14,134 bases of DNA, from assembly GCA_019973155.2 (NCBI GenBank), contig BPQB01000200.1, positions 1 to 14,134 on the forward strand. The letters run 5' to 3'. The stretch comes from Phanerochaete sordida. Taxonomy: Eukaryota > Basidiomycota > Agaricomycetes > Polyporales > Phanerochaetaceae. The translations under genes were made by a program, and so were the position numbers. The number at the start of each line of letters is the position of its first letter. The stretch's first letter is position 1. Positions 8,770-14,134 of the stretch are shown in pieces. The notes under the pieces are model-generated. The model was not told where the DNA came from and searched no databases. It worked only from the letters and a program-made list of their open reading frames with translations.

Positions 8770-8839
8770 CTCTCTTCGTCTTCCACTTGCACTACTCGTC
8801 ACACACTTGCAGTCAAGCCCACCCCACCAGCTACCACAG

Positions 8840-8841
8840 GT
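8840..8841 (+). other. Consensus 5' splice donor in U5 (ACAG/GTAAGT)
   Basis: CCACAG is followed by GTAAGT at 8840-8845, a perfect match to the fungal donor consensus. It lies about 82 nt from the predicted RNA start and 26 nt before the primer site, so any RNA spliced here loses the primer site and much or all of the leader. Candidate acceptors are at 8986-8987, 9641-9642 and 10579-10580. Confidence 0.6.
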
Positions 8842-8865
8842 AAGTAGCGGGGTGATCTTTGACAT

Positions 8866-8877
8866 ATTGATGATGCT
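8866..8877 (+). other. Self-priming primer binding site
   Basis: ATTGATGATGCT pairs perfectly over 12 nt with 8758-8769 and starts one base after the LTR end at 8864. No match starting with the TGG expected for a tRNA 3' CCA end was seen at this position. Position and complementarity together support self-priming. Confidence 0.7.
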
Positions 8878-9008
8878 ATACCCTACGCCTCGGCGTCGGC
8901 CTTAAGGGCCTTGACGTCGTGTGCTGCACGCTCGTCGCTGTTGCCAGCAGCGGCGGCGCCCTTTCTACTTATATTCTTGCCTTGCAGGTTCGACCTCGTA
9001 TGTGCACA

Positions 9009-9035
9009 CCCCACTAGCTGAATAAGTTAGTTGGG
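9009..9035 (+). promoter_or_regulatory. GAATA-loop hairpin 1 (CTGAATAAG)
   Basis: Left arm 9009-9019 and right arm 9025-9035 form ten pairs (one G-U) with a single C/T mismatch around the loop GAATA (9020-9024), closed by CT/AG. It is the longest member of the set. Confidence 0.6.
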
Positions 9036-9062
9036 GCTCCAAAAATGGCCAACCAGCTGGCG

Positions 9063-9088
9063 GCGTTACTCCTGAATAAGGGGAACGT
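9063..9088 (+). promoter_or_regulatory. GAATA-loop hairpin 2 (CTGAATAAG)
   Basis: CTCCT (9069-9073) pairs with AGGGG (9079-9083) around GAATA, and after a bulged A9068 the stem continues with GCGTT against AACGT. The terminal CT/AG and loop equal hairpin 1 but the rest of the stem differs. Confidence 0.6.
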
Positions 9089-9208
9089 ATGCTGTGTTGT
9101 GCAAGTCGGCGGGGGCCACCAACCCTTGTCGGCGCCAGGCTCTGCCCCTCGGCGGGTATGGCTTGGTTTTGGGTTCGGGGGCATTATTGGGTTCTGGGGA
9201 CTATGTCG

Positions 9209-9227
9209 GACGGCTGAATAAGTCGTT
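9209..9227 (+). promoter_or_regulatory. GAATA-loop hairpin 3 (CTGAATAAG)
   Basis: GACGGCT pairs with AGTCGTT over seven positions (two G-U) around GAATA (9216-9220). Same closing CT/AG, different stem. Confidence 0.55.
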
Positions 9228-9588
9228 GCGGCATCTTGAGATCCACCTTCTGAGGCAAATTCCTCAGTCGGGTCGGCGTAGACCGGCATGGAAATCTTGT
9301 TGCCTCTTCCGTGGCGTAAAAGCGGACCATGCGCTATACTTGGGGGGCCTTCAGGCTAAGCGGTAAAACACTAAACCCCGAGTGCGTGTGGGGCTGCGCC
9401 GAATGGCGTGGCAACAAAGTTTGCGGCACGGCTGGAACCGTGACCGAGTACCCCCCTTTCCAGACTGCCATCGCGCGTGTGCAGAGAGAAATGGCACGCC
9501 GTACCGACTCTACCCCGTGCACATCGAGGATCGAACCGCAGCAAGAGGAGGGCTGGTAACCCTCCACGTTCTGAACATTTCCCTAAGT

Positions 9589-9607
9589 CGTTCCTGAATA
9601 AGGAGCG
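9589..9607 (+). promoter_or_regulatory. GAATA-loop hairpin 4 (CTGAATAAG)
   Basis: CGTTCCT pairs with AGGAGCG over seven positions (one G-U) around GAATA (9596-9600). It ends just before the CTAAC branch motif of the acceptor at 9642. Confidence 0.6.
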
Positions 9608-9651
9608 CCGGCTAACGCCGCTTTTTGTTTTGTTCACTACAGACACACGTC

Positions 9652-10437
9652 ATGCCTCGCTTCACCAAGTCCAACTTCTACGCTCGCGATGCTTCCAAGC
9701 CCTACGACCTCGCCAAACGCCTCTCGGTCTCTGCCAAGACCAACGAGAAGATCTACAACGAGGTCAAGGAGAAGCTCGACGAACGCGCTCGCCCCAAGCA
9801 GCGCGAGAAGTACTTGCTCAAGCGCGCTCAACGCCCGGTCGTCACCACTCCGCTCTCACGCGAGGAGCAGGACCGCATCAACGAGGAGTTCCAAGAGCGC
9901 ATCTGGGCGCTGGAACAAGCCTCACGGCTCATGCAGGAGCAGGCTCTGGAGAAGAGCCTGGCGGAACGGATCTCCGAACCCGGACCGTCCCTGCTCAGCC
10001 GCATCGGTCCTGCCCCCGTCCTCTCCAACAAAGAGATCGAGGAGCAGTACGGCGACCCGAGCAGCACGCTTGGCAAGGTGCCCGAGGGGCTACGCATGCA
10101 GAAGGAGTGGCGGCTCAGACGTACCGCCGAGCTCTTCAACCTCTTCAAGGCAGCCGAGATTCGCCTGCGACCGTTGGGGGAGCACCTCTTCCTCATCGGC
10201 AAGCACAACCAGGCACTCGAGGGCCGGATCTCCAACATGATCAAGGAGTTCGAAGAGTGCTACGACTTCTTCGAGGCGAACAAGGGACAGGTTTTGCTAG
10301 AGGGAAAGCACTACAGATGGGTCAAGGCGGACTTGAATCGTCTTAAGATCGTATCATTTGTAAACTTCAAGGAGCGTATTCTGGAGATAGCCGTCATTCT
10401 CGACGCTTGTCCCTGGCGCTTCAAAGAATGTTGCTAA
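9652..10437 (+). CDS. Extra ORF upstream of gag, charged alpha-helical protein of unknown function
   Basis: The ATG at 9652 opens a 261-aa frame ending at 10437; it lies 10 nt after a splice acceptor (9642). The protein is rich in Lys, Arg and Glu with long predicted helices (about residues 35-75 and 80-115: EKIYNEVKEKLDERARPKQR, EEQDRINEEFQERIWALEQA), which could form coiled coils. No membrane segment, zinc finger or enzyme motif is visible and I recognise no family. GC-rich third positions run to about residue 230; the last 30 codons (from VSFVNFKERI) have different codon use and may be intron read-through. A weak GTATTC donor at 10376 joined to the acceptor at 10580 would fuse this ORF in frame to gag, which would make it an N-terminal Gag extension. 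Otherwise it is a separate accessory protein. Confidence 0.6.
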   Translation: MPRFTKSNFYARDASKPYDLAKRLSVSAKTNEKIYNEVKEKLDERARPKQREKYLLKRAQRPVVTTPLSREEQDRINEEFQERIWALEQASRLMQEQALEKSLAERISEPGPSLLSRIGPAPVLSNKEIEEQYGDPSSTLGKVPEGLRMQKEWRLRRTAELFNLFKAAEIRLRPLGEHLFLIGKHNQALEGRISNMIKEFEECYDFFEANKGQVLLEGKHYRWVKADLNRLKIVSFVNFKERILEIAVILDACPWRFKECC

Positions 10438-10558
10438 ATCCCTCGTCCAAATAATATCCTGCCCTTGACTCGAATTTGCATGCATGACGCTGTGTGAACA
10501 CAAACATTAAGAGTTTCCTTACCCTTATTACTGCATAAGTAAAAGGAGATAAGACCGT

Positions 10559-10580
10559 GCTAACTAAGTCGCTACTACAG
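10559..10580 (+). other. Splice acceptor directly upstream of the gag start
   Basis: GCTAACTAAG (a fungal CTAAC branch motif) is followed by CTACTACAG ending at 10580, five nt before the gag ATG at 10586. It closely resembles the acceptor before the upstream ORF (GCTAAC, then CACTACAG at 9642). The donor may be 8840 or a local one near 10376. The rest of the 148-nt gap 10438-10585 shows nothing else. Confidence 0.55.
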
Positions 10581-10585
10581 AAATC

Positions 10586-12148
10586 ATGGTTTTCACCGTC
10601 GATCAGATTCAACTCAACAACCCGTCGGCTACGATCGACCATACTTTCCTCATCAATGCCCTGAACGAAGTCCAGCTGGACGAACGCGTTCAGCTGAATA
10701 ATCAGCTCAAGACTTGGATCCAAGAATCCATCTACAGGGGCATAACCGAGAACACGACCGCACTGCTCACTGGAGTAACTGATTTCTTCAAGGCTCTCCT
10801 TGACGAGATCAACCCGAGGATGGACAACATCGCCCAGGCTATCAACACGATCAACGCGAACATGTCGGACCCCCAGGTTGTAGACGACCTGGGTGTATCT
10901 GTCGGAAGCATTGTCACCGACATCGACGATATTCGCGCTGCGGTCACTAACGTCCAGCGACAGCTGAATAGGCTGCCTGCAGACGTGGGATCGATTGGCG
11001 GTGGCTCGTTCAGGCCTAAGGTTTCGCAACCTCCGGTGTTCTCCGGCGAGAAAAACACGATCAAGCTCGACGACTGGCGCAACCTGGTCGAATTATGGAA
11101 CAAGTCGCAAGGTATCGTCACGGACAACCAGCGCATCGTCAACGCCCTCTCGCTCGTCAGAGAACCTGCCAACAAGCGCCTCCAGTCGTACTTCAAGAAG
11201 AATGCGGCGGACGAGGATTTGGGCTCGATTGCGGACTTCTGGAAAGCTCTGGAAGGTACCTACGGTCAACTGGACTCCGCTGGAACGGCCTCGAAGGACC
11301 TCGAGAAGCTGCTCGACAACAAAACCCTCGCGCAGAAGGATCTCGTGGCCTTCTCGGTCCAGTTCAAGGTGCTCCTCGACAATAGCGACAAACCATTCTC
11401 CGACAAGTACATGATCGACAAGCTGCACGGCTTATTGGAAGAGACATTCCGGATGTTTATCCTTGGCAAGGGCAAAGCCAACTGGCCTAAGACCGCCAGC
11501 GAGTACGTCGACTACCTACTGGTCGCGTACAAGGAGGTCTACCCGCACAAGGCCCAGGATCACATCTTCTCAAAAGGAAACTCGAGCGGTTCCGCATCTG
11601 CAAAAGATCCGAACGCTATGGAAGTCGATGCCGCCAACGCGAACACGAAAAAGGGCAAAGGCAAGGGTAAACAGGCCAACTCCCAGGAGGCGAAACCTGC
11701 GGTCACAGTGCCCTGCGCCATTTGCGTCGGCAACGGAAAGACGGCCCGCGCTAAAACGCACGTCCTCAACGACTGTTTCGAGTTGAAGAAGAACGACAAC
11801 AAGGCATCGACATCCGGCACCGGCAGCAACAACGGCAAGGCGGGCAAGCCCGCCGGAGGAAATGGAAAGAACAAGCAGGCTCTGGCAGCCAAGAAGAACT
11901 CCATTCAGCAAGTCAAGGCCCGTTTGGCCCAACTCGAGAAGGAGGAGGAGGAACTCAAGAACGGCGACGACGAGGACGTCGTCATCAACGCCGCACGCAT
12001 CACCGAGTGGGACGAGGAGGACAATAAGACCTCCAAGGAGACACCAGCGCAGGAACCAGCTGATGAACTGGCAGCTGCGCGTGAACGTCTGAATAAGAAG
12101 TTCGGCAAGGTGTCCGCCCGCAAGGTGGATTTTGTCAGCGACCTGTAG
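10586..12148 (+). CDS. gag: Gag polyprotein of the LTR element
   Basis: The ATG at 10586 (ATCATGG) opens 520 codons ending at TAG 12146-12148. Gag builds the virus-like particle that encloses element RNA. Residues 1-130 are helical and may mediate assembly. Residues 145-322 (from QPPVFSGEKNTIKLDDWRNL to VAYKEVYPHK) match the Ty3-type capsid domain. A basic linker with DPNAMEVDAA (341-350), typical of basidiomycete Gags, leads to one knuckle-like C377-x2-C380-x11-H392-x4-C397, a variant spacing compared with the usual CCHC. Gly/Lys-rich stretches (354-362, 410-430) could bind RNA, and 436-462 is a likely coiled coil, followed by an acidic tail. No frameshift or stop interrupts it. The protease frame follows by -1 recoding. 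Confidence 0.85.
   Translation: MVFTVDQIQLNNPSATIDHTFLINALNEVQLDERVQLNNQLKTWIQESIYRGITENTTALLTGVTDFFKALLDEINPRMDNIAQAINTINANMSDPQVVDDLGVSVGSIVTDIDDIRAAVTNVQRQLNRLPADVGSIGGGSFRPKVSQPPVFSGEKNTIKLDDWRNLVELWNKSQGIVTDNQRIVNALSLVREPANKRLQSYFKKNAADEDLGSIADFWKALEGTYGQLDSAGTASKDLEKLLDNKTLAQKDLVAFSVQFKVLLDNSDKPFSDKYMIDKLHGLLEETFRMFILGKGKANWPKTASEYVDYLLVAYKEVYPHKAQDHIFSKGNSSGSASAKDPNAMEVDAANANTKKGKGKGKQANSQEAKPAVTVPCAICVGNGKTARAKTHVLNDCFELKKNDNKASTSGTGSNNGKAGKPAGGNGKNKQALAAKKNSIQQVKARLAQLEKEEEELKNGDDEDVVINAARITEWDEEDNKTSKETPAQEPADELAAARERLNKKFGKVSARKVDFVSDL
12083..12103 (+). promoter_or_regulatory. GAATA-loop hairpin 5 (CTGAATAAG) inside gag
   Basis: GAAC-G-TCT pairs with AGA-A-GTTC (seven pairs, one G/A mismatch) around GAATA (12091-12095). 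It has the same nine bases as the four leader hairpins and lies within the gag coding frame, where they read L-N-K. It is 24 nt upstream of the frameshift heptamer, and its TAA (12094) is the last stop in the protease frame. Confidence 0.5.
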
Positions 12149-12170
12149 TGGAATGCCGCGTCCTACAGGT
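12127..12170 (+). promoter_or_regulatory. Predicted -1 ribosomal frameshift signal at the gag-protease junction
   Basis: G GAT TTT (12127-12133) is an X XXY YYZ-type heptamer in phase with gag. After a 7-nt spacer (12134-12140), ACCTGTAG (12141-12148, which contains the gag TAG) pairs perfectly over 8 bp with CTACAGGT (12163-12170) across a 14-nt loop. A -1 slip leads into the protease frame. Related G GAU UUA sites are used by retroviruses. Only 52 nt (12097-12148) of the two frames overlap and the signal sits inside that window. Confidence 0.75.
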
Positions 12171-12918
12171 AGACGAACAAGAGATACCCATTACCGAGTC
12201 TGTGCTGGACACAGATAGAGTAGCAGAGCTTAATGTACAAAACGTTTCTCCGAATAAGAATTCTTCTTTTAAGCTCCCTGTTACTCTGTGGGTATATGGA
12301 AAGAAAGCGCAGGCTACAGCCCTAGTTGATTCAGGGGCCACGACGAGTTTCATCAACCAAAAATTCGTCGAAACTAACAATCTGGTCACTATTAAACTGG
12401 CAAATCCGTATGAAGTTAAGAATGCGGATGGAACTGAGAATAAAGCAGGCCGAATCACACACGCCCTGCGAGCCTACGTCGAAATTGGAACTCATAAACA
12501 CGCCCAGTACCTACTTGTCACCGACCTGAATGACAAGGATATGTACCTAGGGTATAAGTTCCTGCACAGACACAACCCGGAAATCGACTGGGCCAAAGGC
12601 GATTGGCAGTTCACCAGATGCCCTGAATCATGCAAAGTCTCTAGAAAGGCTGAGAAAATCCAAGCCCTCGACATCGAAATCGGTATCGACGAGGAGCTGG
12701 TAGAGCTCTACGACGAGCAACCGTGGGACGCTTCCCTCGACGACTATGGCGAGGAGGACAGCGTTCACCACATCAACTGGGTCGATTTAGATCGCCCAGA
12801 GGACCGTATACAAGCCGAGGCAATCGTTGACGTCCTGGATAAGGACGACGACGACACAGTAGACACCTCGCAATGGAAATCTCAAGTACCGGCAGCCGTC
12901 CATGTAGCGTTTTTGTAA
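12127..12918 (+). CDS. pro: Retropepsin (aspartic protease) in the pol frame, reached by frameshift
   Basis: The frame is open from 12097 and has no usable ATG before the active site, so it should be made as a Gag-Pro fusion through the -1 shift at 12127-12133. The protease matures Gag and works as a dimer. The catalytic motif LVDSGATTSFI has its Asp codon at 12328, and the downstream LGYKFLHRHNPEIDW (from about 12544) followed by TRCPESC is typical of Ty3/gypsy proteases. A long acidic linker follows, and the frame ends with VPAAVHVAFL at TAA 12916-12918, where in complete elements a VP-x-x-Y/F...F segment leads into RT. RT is missing, so this is either a truncated Pol or a Gag-Pro-only element. 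Confidence 0.8.
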   Translation, partial: GFCQRPVVECRVLQVDEQEIPITESVLDTDRVAELNVQNVSPNKNSSFKLPVTLWVYGKKAQATALVDSGATTSFINQKFVETNNLVTIKLANPYEVKNADGTENKAGRITHALRAYVEIGTHKHAQYLLVTDLNDKDMYLGYKFLHRHNPEIDWAKGDWQFTRCPESCKVSRKAEKIQALDIEIGIDEELVELYDEQPWDASLDDYGEEDSVHHINWVDLDRPEDRIQAEAIVDVLDKDDDDTVDTSQWKSQVPAAVHVAFL

Positions 12919-12960
12919 AAGCAGCTAGTATAGTAGTAAGTCGTTTTGCAAAAAACGCTA
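12905..12960. repeat. Long inverted repeat spanning the protease stop codon
   Basis: TAGCGTTTTT (12905-12914) is perfectly complementary to AAAAACGCTA (12951-12960). After one bulged A the pairing continues with GTAAAA against TTTTGC, giving about 16 bp with a loop of about 23 nt. The TAA stop lies in the left arm. It marks the transition from coding sequence to the unrecognised DNA that follows; it may be an RNA 3' structure or an insertion/deletion boundary. Confidence 0.5.
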
Positions 12961-14134
12961 CCAGGGGTATGTGGGCCAAAAGGGGAGGGACTTCTTTTTA
13001 AAAAGACATATGTTTTTCCGGGGTCATATGTCAGAAAACCAAAGTTGTAGAGAACATAGAAAATATCATATCTCTCATTGACAGGGACCCCTCCCGATCA
13101 AAACTGAGCCCGCTATTCGCAAAATACTCGCCGGGAGCCGGCGATGAAAGCATTTGGCGCCCTAGCGCCACCAAGCTGGGCACCTGCCCAAAACGGAAAT
13201 AAGCGCCATAAGCGAGAATTTGGCTGGCAGGGGTATTCCAGCTGCTCCCCTGCTCCATCTAGGGGTTGAAGCATGGGGCAAAGTGGTAGATATCGTAGCT
13301 AGCAGGTATTGTAGTACTAACCCTCATCTGTGGGGGTGCCTCAGGGTATGCGAATATATTACGGAATTAACTGGAATTTTGACGAATTTCAAATGCGTGC
13401 ACTGGGGCACCCTTGGGCCTTCAATGGGGTGTGGGCACGGTACAGCGCGTCGTATAGGTACTATAGCATGGGGAAAACCCATATGGAGAGCTCCAGGGCG
13501 GTCCTAGGGCTCAGAAATATTCTGGGAATTATGCTGGAATTTAGGGGAATTAATGCGCCAGGGACAGGGGCTCCCATACCTTCCCCATCGCGTCCCTGAC
13601 GCGTCGGACGCGTCGTTTACGTGTCATTGGTATGTAGCACCATGGGAAAGCTGTTTTGACGCGTGAAACACGTAGGGGAATCTATACAGGGGGTCAAAAC
13701 CCTCCAAAATCGCGTTTAGGGGGCATTCCCCAGGCTCCTGCAGCTGCCACAGCGGTCCAATCATGCTGGGGCTGCGTCATAATGTGTGTGGTAGCTATAT
13801 AACACTATATCCAACGTCTCGGAGCTGTAGAATAGCGGAAACATAATGTTCCTGGCTCTGGAATGCGCATTTTTGGGTACTTTGGGCCCAAAACACCATA
13901 TATGCAGGTACCCAGAAGGATCCACACAGTATTGGAGCGATTCCTGCTACATACAGGGTCTACTGATATGTACTGACATGTTTGAGATATCCGGACCTGT
14001 CCTCCTATCCTACAGCAGCCAGGCACATACCTGCTTTCACTTTGGTATTCTGAAGTGCCCAGAAGCAAACCAAAGGTCACTTTTCGCTTTTGCAGGTATG
14101 TATCCCCACCAATTCTCCACCGATTCACTTGAAA
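12961..14134. other. Gene-free, palindrome-rich region of unknown origin
   Basis: No coding frame here looks like a protein and none of the 5' LTR sequence recurs. Visible structure: a polypurine run AAAAGGGGAGGGA (12978-12990); the palindrome CTTTTTAAAAAG (12994-13005); GACATATG (13005-13012) facing CATATGTC (13025-13032); TCGCCGG/CCGGCGA (13128-13144); TGGCGC/GCGCCA (13155-13170); TGGGC/GCCCA (13177-13190); GCAGGGG/CCCCTGC (13227-13253); three ACGCGT sites (13599, 13608, 13659); and an imperfect repeat GGAATTA..CTGGAATTT (about 13363 and 13527). It may be another inserted element or non-coding 3' sequence of the LTR element. Confidence 0.5.

Larger units (their letters stand above)
8316..8864 (+). 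repeat. 5' LTR (TGTCA...TGACA), 549 bp
   Basis: The left border is where the minus-strand RT frame stops making sense; the sequence there is TGTCACAG, a start typical of Ty3/gypsy LTRs. The right border is CTTTGACA, giving a 5-bp terminal inverted repeat TGTCA/TGACA, and the self-primer complement starts one base later. U3 would be 8316-8757, with R starting near 8758 and U5 ending at 8864. The 3' LTR is not in the window, so the borders rest on this internal logic. Confidence 0.75.
8878..9651 (+). other. Structured, apparently non-coding 5' leader with splice acceptors
   Basis: No protein-like frame is seen. It holds a pyrimidine-rich acceptor TTGCCTTGCAG ending at 8987 and a second one ending CACTACAG at 9642, preceded by a CTAAC branch motif (9612-9616) and a T-rich tract. 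Between them lie four GAATA-loop hairpins (listed separately) and further perfect stems: 9250-9255 with 9262-9267 (CTGAGG), 9427-9431 with 9438-9442 (CACGG), and 9547-9552 with 9560-9565 (GGAGGG). It behaves as a packaging or retained-intron type leader would; that role is inferred. Confidence 0.5.
8316..12918 (+). mobile_element. Self-primed Ty3/gypsy-type LTR retrotransposon (5' LTR, ORF1, gag, protease)
   Basis: Sequence in order: 5' LTR 8316-8864, primer site 8866-8877, a structured 775-nt leader with splice signals, an extra ORF (9652-10437), gag (10586-12148) and a protease frame (to 12918) in the -1 frame. Ty3-type Gag and a retropepsin joined to an LGYKFLHRHNPEIDW segment place it with Ty3/gypsy elements. 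RT, RNase H, integrase, the polypurine tract and the 3' LTR are not recognised in the window, so the element is either interrupted near 12905-12960 or naturally lacks pol downstream of protease. The right end is therefore unknown. It is inserted antisense into the RT of the Ngaro-like element; the 5 bp before it are CTCAG, a possible target duplication to be matched at the unseen right end. Confidence 0.8.

Noticed and set aside
9527..9545. GGATCGAACC resembling a tRNA T-arm on the minus strand
   Set aside because: The flanking bases do not form a 5-bp T-stem, and no acceptor or anticodon arm is found.
13029..13033. TGTCA after a polypurine run as start of the 3' LTR
   Set aside because: The following sequence (GAAAACCAAAG) does not match the 5' LTR (CAGTTTTCTTA), and no other LTR segment recurs downstream.
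1..14134. CRISPR array, rRNA or bacterial operon features
   Set aside because: No regularly spaced repeats and no rRNA-like blocks; gene structure and splice signals are eukaryotic.

Overview
The window looks like repeat-rich nuclear DNA of a filamentous basidiomycete (probably an Agaricomycete). It is GC-rich, has fungal splice signals (GTAAGT donors, CTAAC branch points, short introns), and carries two retrotransposon classes whose proteins resemble those common in mushroom genomes. I recognise no intact host housekeeping gene. The organism call is inferred from element type and base composition.

Layout. (1) 1-3489: no recognisable gene. Short out-of-phase reading frames suggest decayed or intergenic DNA; one weak spliced candidate lies on the minus strand at 2727-3274. 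(2) 3490-8315, minus strand: the 3' part of a tyrosine-recombinase retrotransposon of the Ngaro/PAT type. It has an intact-looking tyrosine recombinase ORF, an RNase H domain overlapping it in another frame, and the end of the reverse transcriptase. Its 3' terminus shows a split-direct-repeat layout: two 100% identical 444-bp copies (B1 5510-5953, B2 3490-3933) flank a 1,576-bp A2 block that holds the beginning of an ORF1/gag-like gene. (3) 8316 onward, plus strand: an LTR retrotransposon (Ty3/gypsy-type Gag and protease) inserted into the reverse transcriptase of the first element. (4) 12919-14134: no recognisable gene; hairpin-rich, more AT-rich DNA where RT, RNase H and integrase would be expected.

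The LTR element is the most interesting part. Its 549-bp 5' LTR (8316-8864) starts TGTCA and ends TGACA. It has a TATA box at 8724, and 12 nt at the predicted RNA 5' end (8758-8769) are exactly complementary to 12 nt one base past the LTR (8866-8877). That is the arrangement of a self-priming, Tf1/sushi-like element rather than a tRNA-primed one. A consensus splice donor lies in U5 upstream of this primer site, and good acceptors lie just before both an extra 261-aa ORF and the Gag ATG, so a retrovirus-like division into spliced mRNA and unspliced genome is plausible. The 5' leader carries four hairpins that share an invariant CTGAATAAG (closing CU/AG, loop GAAUA) on differing, still-paired stems; a fifth lies in late gag. 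At the gag-protease junction there is a G GAT TTT slippery heptamer, a 7-nt spacer and an 8-bp stem-loop that contains the gag stop, which is a textbook -1 frameshift layout.

All RNA structures, splice sites, frameshifting and self-priming are predictions read by eye from sequence. The far ends of both elements lie outside the window.
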